A stretch of 61,416 nt of DNA from Actinomycetota bacterium (GTDB taxonomy: Bacteria > Actinomycetota > Geothermincolia > Geothermincolales > RBG-13-55-18). The notes beneath the pieces were generated by a model. It had not been told where the DNA came from and ran no database searches. It saw nothing but the letters and a program-made list of their open reading frames with translations. Made by a program: the position numbers and the translations under genes. The stretch covers positions 1 to 61,416 of the forward strand of contig QZKE01000013.1 in the NCBI GenBank assembly GCA_003598015.1, in the 5' to 3' direction. This document shows positions 32,763 through 41,072 of the stretch, piece by piece. Position 1 is the first letter of the stretch. Each line of letters opens with the position of its first letter.

Positions 32763-33791
32763 TCATCCGGCATGCGGCAGGAGGATTACCTTTATCGACT
32801 CCGACGCCTCCGCGACCAGCCTGAATCCCTCGCCGGCCTGTTCCAGGGGGAGGCGGTGGGTGATCATCTCCTCCACCGGTACGCGCCGCGCCCCGATGAG
32901 GTCCATCGCCGTCATGATATCCTTGGGGCTCCCGCCGTAGGACGGCAGTATGGTGATGCCGTTGCGCCAGAAGTCGTTTATCGGCACCGGCAGGGTGACA
33001 CCGGGTTCGGTCGGCGCAAAACAGAGCAGCTTGCCGCCTCGATCGAGGGACGCGAGCGCCTGCTCGAAAGCCGAGAGCGCCCCCGCGCATACGATGGCCA
33101 GGTCGGCCGGCCTTCCGCCGTTCAGCTCACTGGCGCGCGCCGGTACGTCCTCGTGCGCCGATATCGCCGCGTCCGCCCCGAAGCGTTTCGCCGCGTCCAA
33201 TCGGTACTCGCTGATGTCGGTCGCGATTATCCGCCCCGCCCCGAGGGCCTTCGCCAGGGCTATGTGCAGCAGTCCCGATATACCGCTCCCCAGTACGAGT
33301 ACGCTCTGTCCGGGCTCGAGCCGGGCGACCCTCTGGCCGCGCAGGACGCAGGCGAGCGGCTCGATGAAAGAGCCCTGGTCGTAGGTCATGTCATCAGGGA
33401 GGGGGAAGACACCGCGGTCCACATTGAGCTCCGGTACGCGAAGGTATTCGGCAAACCCTCCGGGGAAGAAATTGGTGGAGTGCAGCGTCTCGCACGCCGT
33501 ATGGTTCCCGCTGAGGCAGTATCTGCACGTGTTGCATGGTATATGGTGCGAGACGAACACACGCTGACCCGCCCGGTAGCGGCTGACCTTATCTCCGGTC
33601 TTCGCGATCTCCCCGGCGATTTCGTGTCCCAACACCAGGGGGGCCTTCTTGATACGGTACCATTCCATGACATCGCTTCCACAGATGCCGCTCGCCATGA
33701 CCTTGACCAGCATCTCCTTTGGCCCAATGTCCGGGACCGGCAACTCCTCGATCCTGATATCGCTGTTGTTATAGTATTTCGCTACGCGCAA
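32763..33791 (-). CDS. Zinc-dependent alcohol/polyol dehydrogenase, 342 aa
   Basis: Medium-chain dehydrogenase/reductase. Catalytic zinc motifs GICGSD (about residues 36-41) and GHEIAGEI near 55, structural zinc cysteines CNTCRYCLSGNHTAC near 85-99, and the NAD(P) fold VLGSGISGLLHIALAKALGA near 160-179 are intact. Such enzymes oxidise sugars, polyols or secondary alcohols. TTG 33791 has AGGTGG seven bases upstream and yields the usual RVAKYYNN start; a GTG at 33815 overlaps the upstream stop and is the alternative. It follows the LsrF-like gene, so the two probably form a short carbohydrate pathway. Confidence 0.88.
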   Translation of the reverse strand: MRVAKYYNNSDIRIEELPVPDIGPKEMLVKVMASGICGSDVMEWYRIKKAPLVLGHEIAGEIAKTGDKVSRYRAGQRVFVSHHIPCNTCRYCLSGNHTACETLHSTNFFPGGFAEYLRVPELNVDRGVFPLPDDMTYDQGSFIEPLACVLRGQRVARLEPGQSVLVLGSGISGLLHIALAKALGAGRIIATDISEYRLDAAKRFGADAAISAHEDVPARASELNGGRPADLAIVCAGALSAFEQALASLDRGGKLLCFAPTEPGVTLPVPINDFWRNGITILPSYGGSPKDIMTAMDLIGARRVPVEEMITHRLPLEQAGEGFRLVAEASESIKVILLPHAG

Positions 33792-33808
33792 GGTCCGGCC
33801 ACCTCGTT

Positions 33809-34699
33809 TCAGCACTCTTTCGTATTTGCATAGATCTCAGCCGCTTCTTGCGGCGTCGCCTCCTCGTGGATAACCGCGTGGAGGGCTTTCGCCATGGCAA
33901 CGGGGGCCGGGTTCTGCCACACGTTTCTTCCCAGGTTCACACCGATCGCGCCCTTCTGTATCCCGTCGTAGACGAAATCGAAGACCTCGAGCTCGGTTTC
34001 GCATTTTGGTCCACCCGCCATCACCACCGGGACGGGACAGCCGCCTGTGACCTTCTCGAAATTCTCGCACCAGTAGGTCTTGACCACCTTCGCGCCGAGC
34101 TCCGCCACGATGCGGCAACACAGGCTCAGGTAGCGGTCGTCCCTTTTCTCGAGCTCCTTGCCGACCGCGGTTACCGCCATCACTGGCATGCCGTACTTTT
34201 CGCATTCGTTCACCAGGGAGCTGAGGTTGCCGAGGGACTGCTTTTCATAATCGGTGCCGATGAATACGGACACTCCCACCGCGCAAACGTTCAGCCTGAT
34301 GATGTCATCGATGGATGTCGTGATGATCTCGTCCGCCAGGTCCTTCCCCACCACGCTGGTCCCTCCCGATACGCGGAGGATGATCGGGGTGTTTCTATCC
34401 GGGTCTATATCGCTTCGCAGGACCCCACGGGTCACGAACAGGGCGTCGCAGTATGCGAGAAGATCGCAAACCGTTTCGCCCGGCCGTTCCAGACAGCGTG
34501 TCGGTCCCTGGAAATAACCATGGTCGATGGGCATGAAAAAGCAGTGGCCGTCCTCCTGGATCAGTCGTGACAGACGGTTCCTCATCCCCCAGTCCATATG
34601 CTCGGCTCCTTTTATGCATTTCCCCTTAGCGGTCGCGGTTCCTCTCGCGTTCATCTCGGATACATCCCGCGCCTCGAGAATTTCTCCTGCGTCCGGCAT
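33809..34699 (-). CDS. LsrF-like class I aldolase/thiolase, 296 aa
   Basis: TIM-barrel enzyme of the DeoC/FbaB group closest in sequence style to LsrF, which in enterics transfers the acetyl part of processed autoinducer-2 to CoA. Matching features are DWGMRNRLSRL near 36-46, MPIDHGYFQGPTRCLERP near 56-73 and the Schiff-base lysine in VVKTYWCENFEKV near 205. Start ATG 34699 has GAGGAGG seven bases upstream. None of the other lsr genes is present; the adjacent zinc dehydrogenase suggests a different ketose-phosphate or deoxy-sugar route. The related ADH-synthase (archaeal-type aromatic pathway) is the other possible function. Confidence 0.85.
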   Translation of the reverse strand: MPDAGEILEARDVSEMNARGTATAKGKCIKGAEHMDWGMRNRLSRLIQEDGHCFFMPIDHGYFQGPTRCLERPGETVCDLLAYCDALFVTRGVLRSDIDPDRNTPIILRVSGGTSVVGKDLADEIITTSIDDIIRLNVCAVGVSVFIGTDYEKQSLGNLSSLVNECEKYGMPVMAVTAVGKELEKRDDRYLSLCCRIVAELGAKVVKTYWCENFEKVTGGCPVPVVMAGGPKCETELEVFDFVYDGIQKGAIGVNLGRNVWQNPAPVAMAKALHAVIHEEATPQEAAEIYANTKEC

Positions 34700-34786
34700 T
34701 TCAAGACCTCCTCAAAATTAATAGATTCTTCAAGTATATCTTTTGGTGAATCCATCCTGGTGCACGATCCCGCTGTGCATATCAAG

Positions 34787-35005
34787 CTACATCCCAGGAC
34801 GAATAATAATGTACCCCTTTTCGATCAGCCAATGATGAAATTGGTAAGTCGTGAACCTGCAATGTTCTTTGCAGACGAGCCTTCTTTCTTCATAAGCTGC
34901 CGATCCTTCTTCAAGCGCATTCAACTCCATTTGCACCGGGCATTCCACGTCTTTACAGAATTCTCTCCGCTTGTATTCGACATATCCTTCGACGGGTATC
35001 ATCAT
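34787..35005 (-). CDS. Small four-cysteine protein, 72 aa
   Basis: Short soluble protein with cysteine pairs CKDVEC (17-22) and CKEHC (45-49) separated by an acidic helix ELNALEEGSAAYEERR, then the aromatic segment TTYQFHHWLIEKGYIIIRPG. The pattern looks like a compact zinc or FeS site and is typical of conserved small proteins in anaerobes, but I cannot name the family. GGAGG is directly upstream, and the second ATG (35002) has better spacing. It sits in a locally A/T-richer stretch (34700-35126), upstream of the LsrF-like gene on the same strand. Confidence 0.6.
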   Translation of the reverse strand: MMIPVEGYVEYKRREFCKDVECPVQMELNALEEGSAAYEERRLVCKEHCRFTTYQFHHWLIEKGYIIIRPGM

Positions 35006-35126
35006 TCCTCCAAAGATATACGCACTTAGAAATATTGAGATTGAACTCTCGTATTGTACCCGGGCCTTATTCGTGTTTGATTTTCTCTGTTACTTCAAAA
35101 GTTCATATATGGTTATTTAACCACAT

Positions 35127-35592
35127 TTACGGCGCGTATCCGATGGAGTCATGCCCCCAGGCGCGGTTGCCGCCGTACATGGCTCGCTCCGCGATCACCG
35201 CGCGGTCCGCCTCCACCTTGGTGGAGACGTCGTAGGAGGTGACGTAGTTCTTGAGCGGGAAGGAATGGCGGGAGTTGCCCGCCAGGTCCATCTCCGGGCC
35301 GGGGATGACGCCCTTCTCGGTCATGAAGGTCAGCTTGACGTGGGTGGATTCGGCATTGGGATTCTGTACCAGCACCCAGGTCTCGAAGTCCCCGCCCGTG
35401 CATCCCTCGGCCAGGTACCAGATGGGGGTGGGGGTGGTCACCCCGATGGAGTTATGCCCCCAGGCGCGGTTGCCGCCGTACATGGCTCGCTCCGCGATCA
35501 CCGGGCAGCTCATGGCCGCGCCGTGATGCAGAACAGAAGCAGTAGATCCTGTAATATCGATGTCCGTCGCGCCAATTCCCTGCGGCAAGGTC
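35127..35592 (-). pseudogene. Fragment of an AMYGGNRAWGH-repeat surface protein
   Basis: About 150 residues from the end of a repeat protein. The two repeat units are offset by exactly 303 bp: VIAERAMYGGNRAWGHNSIG and VIAERAMYGGNRAWGHDSIG flank WYLAEGCTGGDFETWVLVQN and a beta-rich middle (LTFMTEKGVIPGPEMDLAGN). DNA near 35142-35204 and 35445-35507 is almost identical. Full-length relatives carry signal peptides and several units; here there is no ribosome site, no signal peptide, and the frame upstream is the peroxiredoxin gene. I infer a truncated remnant. An ATG at 35592, 13 bases after the peroxiredoxin stop, could in principle start it. Confidence 0.55.
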
Positions 35593-35604
35593 ATGGTTTG
35601 CACG

Positions 35605-36093
35605 TCAGGTCTGTATGGCGTCCAACGTCGCGAAAAGATCGGCGTCCCCGGCGTATTCCGTCTGTATGCTGGCGATGAAGACATACTTGACGATGCCCCC
35701 GCCGTCGAGGATGAAGTTGGCGGGCCTGGCGATATGCACCGACTCGAAGTTGACCCTCACGTATACCCCGTACTCTTTCACCACGTTGCGCCCGGCGTCC
35801 GAGAGCACCGGGAAGGGATATGCTTGCTGTTCGAGGTAGTTCCGTATGCGCTCCAGTTTTTCGGCAAGGACCACCGCCGCCCGGGTGCCGCGCTTCTCGA
35901 GCTCCGGATAAATCTCGCGTATATGACCCATATACTCGCGGCAGTGCGGTCACCAGGTGCCCCGGCCGAAATAGATCAACAGGGGTTGCCCCAGCAGATC
36001 GGCAAGCCCGACCACTTCACCTGTCGCAGCGTCCGGCAGTGCGAACTCCGGCGCCTTGTCACCTACGCTCAAGACCTTGTTTTCTCTGGCCAC
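35605..36093 (-). CDS. Selenocysteine-containing AhpC/TSA-family peroxiredoxin, 162 aa
   Basis: Thioredoxin-fold peroxidase that reduces peroxides. Reading from GTG 36093 (GGAGG seven bases upstream) gives VLSVGDKAPEFALPDAATGE near the start, then YFGRGTW, an in-frame TGA as codon 48 (35952-35950), then PHCREYMGHIREIYPELEKR. Family members have GTWCPxC here, so TGA replaces the first cysteine, giving a U-x-x-C redox pair (Sec48, Cys51). The rest is intact: RPANFILDGGGIVKYVF near 130 and a normal stop. A hairpin with GGGTC at its tip begins within the bacterial SECIS distance from TGA. Both halves keep coding quality, so a Sec reading is favoured over a pseudogene. Confidence 0.85.
35914..35940 (-). 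promoter_or_regulatory. Bacterial-type SECIS-like hairpin
   Basis: On the minus strand GTATATG (35935-35929), loop GGT, CATATAC (35925-35919) form a perfect 7-bp stem extended by partly paired CGCGA/GCGAG. The loop begins 21 bases after the TGA codon, within the 16-37 base window known for bacterial SECIS elements, and has G in its first positions. Confidence 0.75.
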
Positions 36094-36436
36094 GTCCACA
36101 CCTCCACAAGTATCAGCCCCGCATTCTTACCGCCATTATAGCCCGCCATCACCCGCAACCATTGCTTCCGTCGCCATAATTGGGCATTTGTGTTCGCAGA
36201 TTGCCTCCTCTCCCCTCTCCACTCCCGGCCCCCTCAGGCATAGGTCCAGGGCCGGTGCATACGCATGCAAGCGACATCACCCGCTAATCCTCTGCCGCTC
36301 CCGGCCCCCTCCGGCATAGGTTTAGGGCCGACCCCCTTGCCTGATCCAGTCCCGGCTTGAAAGAGCGAGTGTTGTGGTAAAATATCGTCAACCTGAGCTG
36401 GAAATGTGTATAAACCCAGGCAAGGTGAGGTCTAAG
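36094..36436. other. Intergenic region with a short direct repeat
   Basis: Gap between divergent genes. CTCCCGGCCCCCTC ... AGGGCCG units lie at 36222-36254 and 36298-36330, 33 bases each, four differences apart. Each carries CGGCCC and GGGCCG as potential hairpin arms. Near the right end TTGAAA and TAAAAT lie 15 bases apart upstream of 36437 and may be its promoter. Nothing else is evident. Confidence 0.5.
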
Positions 36437-36832
36437 ATGAGGAAAGCCCTGGTTGCCCTAATCATGATCCTGGTTGTAGCCGGCCTGGTTGCCATATCCG
36501 GATGCAATAGCAGGGGCCAGATTGTAAATCTCGACAAGATGTTGATGGACGGCGAGAGCTGGACCTACGAAGGGTACGAGGGAGACCTGATAGTCTTCGG
36601 CGAGGATGGCTCCTTCAGATTGGTCGCGGGCGAAAAGGTGGAGAACGGGGCCTACGAGGTCTTCCAGACGGACGATGGTAATCGGGCGAAACTCACGTTC
36701 GTCGACTCGGAGGGCAACGAAATCGGGGTCGAGGAATGGACCGTGTCGGGCGATATAGGCGAGGTTGACGTCATCACCGACCAGGAGGGCCAGGAGTTCT
36801 ATCTGAAAGGAACGAAAGAGTCCCTAAGATGA
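36437..36832 (+). CDS. Small lipoprotein, 131 aa
   Basis: Lipoprotein with basic MRKA, hydrophobic LVALIMILVVAGLVAI and lipobox ISGC near residue 21. The mature portion is short and beta-rich: YEGYEGDLIVFGEDGSFRLV near 45 and ENGAYEVFQTDDGNRAKLTF near 72, the pattern of a lipocalin-like or DUF5640-type small beta barrel, without certain family. AGGTGAGG lies six bases before the ATG at 36437; the frame is open from 36374 without support. Followed after 104 bases by a membrane protein on the same strand. Confidence 0.7.
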   Translation: MRKALVALIMILVVAGLVAISGCNSRGQIVNLDKMLMDGESWTYEGYEGDLIVFGEDGSFRLVAGEKVENGAYEVFQTDDGNRAKLTFVDSEGNEIGVEEWTVSGDIGEVDVITDQEGQEFYLKGTKESLR

Positions 36833-36936
36833 ACCCGACAGGTAAGGGAGCTATCGAGCAGGCTGCACGCATCGTTCGTCACAGGCTTGACGGCAGAATA
36901 AGTACCGAACCGGAAAGAGAAAAAGGATAGAAGGAC

Positions 36937-37623
36937 ATGGAACCATCCGGGGAGATCGCTCAACCACCCAGGAAGAAGGCCGGACTCTTTGAAAGAGCCT
37001 CCATAAAGTTTCGTGCGGAATGGGTAGAGATCCTCTCCGCGGCCATCCTGGCCCTGGCGACCATCGCCACCGCCTGGTGCGCCTACCAGTCCGCGCGCTG
37101 GAGCGGCTTGATGACCATCAGCTTCGCCAAGTCCAACACGGCTAGGACCCAGTCGACGAAGACACAGACGGCGGGCGGGCAGCTGATCCAGGTGGACGTG
37201 GGAATATTCATGGAATATGTCAACGCCGTCGTAGACGAACAGCAGGAGCTGGCGGATTTCATCAAGGAGCGGTGGTTTTCCGAAGAATTGAACGCGGCTA
37301 CGGACGCGTGGCTGGCCCTGGACCCTATAGACAATCCCGATTCTCCGACATCCCCCTTCGTCATGCCGGAGTACAAGAGCAGGGGGCTCGAGCTCTCCCA
37401 ATCGTATGACACACTCGCCGATTCATATCGGAAGGACGCCCTGAACGATAATCAACGTTCGGACAACTATGTCCTGCTCGCGGTATTTTTCGCTTCGGTC
37501 CTCTTCTTCGCCGGCATGTGCACGAAATTCAAGCAGCGGTGGCTGCAGATCACGTTGTTGACGTTTGCGATCATCATCCTATGCGTCGGCGCGGGGATTC
37601 TTTTAACCTTCCCCGTGCATTGA
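36937..37623 (+). CDS. DUF4337-like membrane protein, 228 aa
   Basis: Three-helix membrane protein of unknown function. A basic cytosolic start is followed by helix 1 containing VEILSAAILALATIATAWCA (about residues 30-48) and YQSARWSG, a signature I associate with DUF4337. A large soluble middle (about 60-170, with tandem Thr/Gln and an aromatic PYxx region) precedes two C-terminal helices at about 180-200 and 206-226. AGAAGGAC lies next to the ATG at 36937. Its last 21 bases overlap the end of the convergent ferredoxin-type gene. Confidence 0.6.
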   Translation: MEPSGEIAQPPRKKAGLFERASIKFRAEWVEILSAAILALATIATAWCAYQSARWSGLMTISFAKSNTARTQSTKTQTAGGQLIQVDVGIFMEYVNAVVDEQQELADFIKERWFSEELNAATDAWLALDPIDNPDSPTSPFVMPEYKSRGLELSQSYDTLADSYRKDALNDNQRSDNYVLLAVFFASVLFFAGMCTKFKQRWLQITLLTFAIIILCVGAGILLTFPVH

Positions 37624-38760
37624 GCCGGCATCAGCGCCGCCTGCCTCGACACCATCGTGTGACCGCTTCTTACCCTCGTATGCCTTGCGCTTGCCCTCCA
37701 TGATGGCCATCCCCATGTGCAAGACGCGGTCGAACGGTTCCTCGCGATCGTCCCGCAGGAGCATCCGAACCGCCTTTCCGGGGCAGGCGCCGGCACAGAG
37801 CCCACACCCCAGGCACTTCCCCCTGTCCACCCGTGCCGTATCCTCCAGGGCGATGGCTCCCACGGGGCAGCGTTCGACACAGTCACCGCATGCGGTGCAG
37901 GCATCCTCGTCCACGACGGCTTCGAAGAGGGCGTTCATGAAGAGGTGTTTGTCCATGCCTTCCCGCGTTATCCCCTTCATGGACGCGCAGCAGCAGGGGC
38001 AGCAGTTGCAGATATTGGAGAGGTGCCTGGTATTGACGCCGGCATGCACCAGGCCCGCCCCGTCCGCCTCCTCCAGGATGGCGATGGCTTCCGCGGGGGA
38101 TATCTCGCGCCCGATACCGTTCTCGATATAGTACTCCGCCGCGACCCCGAAGCTCAGGCAGGTCTCCATGGGGCGGTCGCATCCGCCGCCGGTCAGGTGC
38201 GCCTCCTTGCGGCAGATACACTCCGCCACCGAGATCACCCGCGCCTCCTTTACCCGCTCTACCAGGTCGAGGAAGGGGTAGAGCGTGACGTCCGCCTCGA
38301 TGCTCTCAGCGACGGGGAAGACCCGAAAACCGGGTACGCCGCTCGCCCCCATCTCCTCCAGGTAAGCCGTCTCGTAGTACTCCTTGTAGAGGGCGGCGAG
38401 TTCCCCGTCCATCTTCCCCACCGAATACTCATAGAGCCCGATCATGAAGGGAGCGGCATTGTAAAGCGTCCTGCCTTCGTGCCGGGAGCGGAACACCAGC
38501 CCCTTACCGGACATGGTCTCGAGCATCTCAGCGAGTGTCTCCGCATCGCGTCCGGAGCGCGCCGCTATCCGCTCGACTTCCTCCGGCATGGGGGAGAGCA
38601 GCACGGCGGTCTCCGCTTCCTCGGGGGAGAAGAGCTTCCGCAATATTCTTATCTCCACGCCGGACGCGGTGGCGGGAAAACCTAGGGGGAAACCGTCGAG
38701 GAACTCCCGTAACAAATGATAAACATCCTCATTTGCGCCATGCTCCCACTCTGAAGTCAT
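37603..38760 (-). CDS. 4Fe-4S ferredoxin-type protein with winged-helix N-domain and CNCCPCCC cluster, 385 aa
   Basis: Cytosolic redox protein. The N-terminal 100 residues look like a winged helix-turn-helix (AETAVLLSPMPEEVERIAAR ... GRTLYN). A cysteine site CICRKEAHLTGGGCDRPMETC follows near 180-200, then the unusual run ICNCCPCCC near 252-260, and finally two ferredoxin clusters CTACGDCVERCP and CLGCGLCAGACP near 290-335. It probably receives electrons from ferredoxin or senses redox state; the family is common in anaerobes but its role is not established. AGGAG three bases before ATG 38760. The C-tail (KKRSHDGVEAGG) is low-complexity. Confidence 0.8.
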   Translation of the reverse strand: MTSEWEHGANEDVYHLLREFLDGFPLGFPATASGVEIRILRKLFSPEEAETAVLLSPMPEEVERIAARSGRDAETLAEMLETMSGKGLVFRSRHEGRTLYNAAPFMIGLYEYSVGKMDGELAALYKEYYETAYLEEMGASGVPGFRVFPVAESIEADVTLYPFLDLVERVKEARVISVAECICRKEAHLTGGGCDRPMETCLSFGVAAEYYIENGIGREISPAEAIAILEEADGAGLVHAGVNTRHLSNICNCCPCCCASMKGITREGMDKHLFMNALFEAVVDEDACTACGDCVERCPVGAIALEDTARVDRGKCLGCGLCAGACPGKAVRMLLRDDREEPFDRVLHMGMAIMEGKRKAYEGKKRSHDGVEAGGADAGSMHGEG

Positions 38761-38830
38761 GCTCTCCTATTCCCCACTTTCACGTAGACGCCGTATAGGG
38801 GCTATCACCGCATACCGTCTTCCATCTTCC

Positions 38831-40936
38831 TTACAGGACCTGGGCCACCAGGGCGAAGGGCTGGGGGGAGAACGGGGTATTCCAGGCCTCGAGCTCGATG
38901 GTGTAGTCCCCGGGCTTGTCCGTTATATCAAGGACAATCCTCTCCACGTTGTTCAGGGGATCCCGGGAGCTCCTGCCGTTGGGATAGTAAACGTTACCCT
39001 CGGGATCAACCAGCCGCATATCCAGATCGTTTACCAGGTGCAGCCTGGCCTCGGGGAGGGAGGGATAATCGGACCAGGCAAGGGTCACCCGCAACTCCCT
39101 TCCTGCCGTCACCTCTATGCGGTAGACTCGCGACTCCTCCAGGCGCATTCCCTCCGTGTCGTCGAGTACTTTGACCCAGGAGCCGGTCAGTGCGAAAGCC
39201 TCGAGATCCAACTTGCCCCATCCCTCCACCGCGTTGGGGGCTTGCGGTATCTCCGGGTTCTTCTCTCCATATTGACCGGGGGCCAGGTCCACCGCCCCGT
39301 TAACGAGGAAGGCCTTGAGCAGCGCTGCCGAGGGCTCGATCTCCTGCACCACGCTCAACGGCAACCGCATGGAGGCCAGGCACGCCGCAGCCTGTGCGGC
39401 AGCCATACTGGTGCCATAAGCACGTACGAATCCGGGGCTCGCCACAGCGATGATGCCGTCCGCCGTCTCCGCGCCGCCCGAGGCGACGGTGAGGATATCC
39501 GTTGCCGGCGCTACCAGGTCCGGCTTTATTCTGCCGTCCCGCGTGAGGCCACGGGAACTGAAGGCAGCCATACCCGTAGGGGTGCCCGTGCTGGAGTCGT
39601 CCCGCAGGGGTCCGCGAGGGAAACGGCCCGGCAAGGTCCCCTCGAGCTCTGCATAGCGTAGGGCGGGCTCGCTGTCGGAAGCGGGAGCGGGGCTCTCGCA
39701 TCCTCCCACGCTGAGCACGTTTTTCGCCGTCGCCCCGCCCAACAAATTGCCATTATCTACCACACCGTCTCCGTCGGCATCTGTCCCCTCGTTTCCCGCC
39801 GGCTCCACCACCAGCATGGAGGGATTCTTCCATATAAAGGCATCACGCTGTGATGCATAGATACCGTATGCGCCCAGTGATTCCCTCCCCTCGGGCACGC
39901 TCCCCGAGAGAAAGACCATCGCTCCGCGCGCGATCGCGTTATCCAGCAGTGAGTAGAGGGAAAGGGGTTGTGGCGGGCGACCCAGGCCGTACCCGGTGGC
40001 ATAGGCGATGATCGCCGGCCGCATGTATGGACTTGCTGCTACAACCGGGTACTCGAGGCTCGAGACGCATCCCGCCACCGCCGTGCCGTGACCATTGGGA
40101 TCGGCGCCATCGTCTCCCCGCAGCGAATCCAGCGAGAGTATATTCCCGGCCAGCATGGCCGGGATACCCTGCAGGCTCCCGGTCCCCAGGCCCGTATCCC
40201 CCAGCGCAACCGGCTCTTCCCCGGCCGTCGCCGTCTGGAGGAGTACCGCATCCGTCCCCGGCCGGTCGAGTCCGCCGGCGTCTACTCCCGGGAGCGTGCC
40301 GTCCGTGCAGAGCTCCATCCACTCCACCGCGGGCAGGGAGGCCACGTCGCTCAGCGCACTGACGGGCATGCGCAGCGCGATCACCCCGCACCAGGCATCC
40401 GCCTGCGCACCGATGATCTGTACCGGCAGGTCCGTCAGGGCGGCCAGGGTATCCTCCAGGAAGCGGGCTGAAAACACCTCCACCATGACATTCACCTCGC
40501 CGCCCTGCGAGAGTCGGAGTTGCAGGGCGGGGGATACCTTGAAATAAGGCTGGTACAGGCCGTACCACGCCACGAAATCCAGCTCCCCCATGCGGGAACG
40601 GGTGTCCCCGTTCATCCCCACCATCAGCGTATTATAGGGCAGGTAGCCCCGGGGCTCTCCCCCTATACGGCGCAGGTCTTCCACCCATACTTCCTTGATG
40701 GACCCCATGCACTGCACCAGGTACAGCGCCGTCACCTCGGAGGGATACCCGTCCATCCTGAAGGATGCGGGGATGGCGCCCGCATCGTAGTCCTGCATGT
40801 AGATGGCGCCGTTGAGCAGCAGTATCGGCAACTGCAGCGCGGGCTGTTGATCCTGGGCGTGCAGGACGTGAGCCGGGGCCGCCAGTACCGCGAGCATCGT
40901 TACGGCCACCAGCACTGCCGCCCACCGCTTGGCCAC
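38831..40936 (-). CDS. Secreted S8 subtilisin-family serine protease, 701 aa
   Basis: Exported protease. GTG 40936 has GGAGG four bases upstream and gives a clean signal peptide AKRWAAVLVAVTMLAVLAAP ending near HAQ; an upstream GTG at 40972 is possible. About 200 residues of pro/N-terminal region precede the S8 domain. Catalytic residues: Asp in VALGDTGLGTG near 244, His in NGHGTAVAG near 284, oxyanion Asn in GNEG near 380, Ser in YGTSMAAAQAA near 509. A P-domain-like beta region (RVTLAWSDYPSLPEARLHLV near 600) ends the chain, as in bacterial subtilases that act outside the cell. All catalytic residues are present. Confidence 0.92.
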   Translation of the reverse strand: MAKRWAAVLVAVTMLAVLAAPAHVLHAQDQQPALQLPILLLNGAIYMQDYDAGAIPASFRMDGYPSEVTALYLVQCMGSIKEVWVEDLRRIGGEPRGYLPYNTLMVGMNGDTRSRMGELDFVAWYGLYQPYFKVSPALQLRLSQGGEVNVMVEVFSARFLEDTLAALTDLPVQIIGAQADAWCGVIALRMPVSALSDVASLPAVEWMELCTDGTLPGVDAGGLDRPGTDAVLLQTATAGEEPVALGDTGLGTGSLQGIPAMLAGNILSLDSLRGDDGADPNGHGTAVAGCVSSLEYPVVAASPYMRPAIIAYATGYGLGRPPQPLSLYSLLDNAIARGAMVFLSGSVPEGRESLGAYGIYASQRDAFIWKNPSMLVVEPAGNEGTDADGDGVVDNGNLLGGATAKNVLSVGGCESPAPASDSEPALRYAELEGTLPGRFPRGPLRDDSSTGTPTGMAAFSSRGLTRDGRIKPDLVAPATDILTVASGGAETADGIIAVASPGFVRAYGTSMAAAQAAACLASMRLPLSVVQEIEPSAALLKAFLVNGAVDLAPGQYGEKNPEIPQAPNAVEGWGKLDLEAFALTGSWVKVLDDTEGMRLEESRVYRIEVTAGRELRVTLAWSDYPSLPEARLHLVNDLDMRLVDPEGNVYYPNGRSSRDPLNNVERIVLDITDKPGDYTIELEAWNTPFSPQPFALVAQVL

Positions 40937-41072
40937 CGCCCCTCCACGCACCTGGTAGCAACCCAAGGGCACCTCCTTAACGCTGGATCACTCACCTCGT
41001 TATGTTATCCGGCTATCGGGGGGCCGGTAAAGCGCCGCTGAGGCGGAAGAAACACGGGTGAGGCGAGATGAT

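Noticed and set aside
35932..36093. Peroxiredoxin as a pseudogene broken by a nonsense mutation
   Set aside because: The stop falls exactly on the redox cysteine codon, is TGA, is followed by a SECIS-like hairpin at the right distance, and everything after it is intact.
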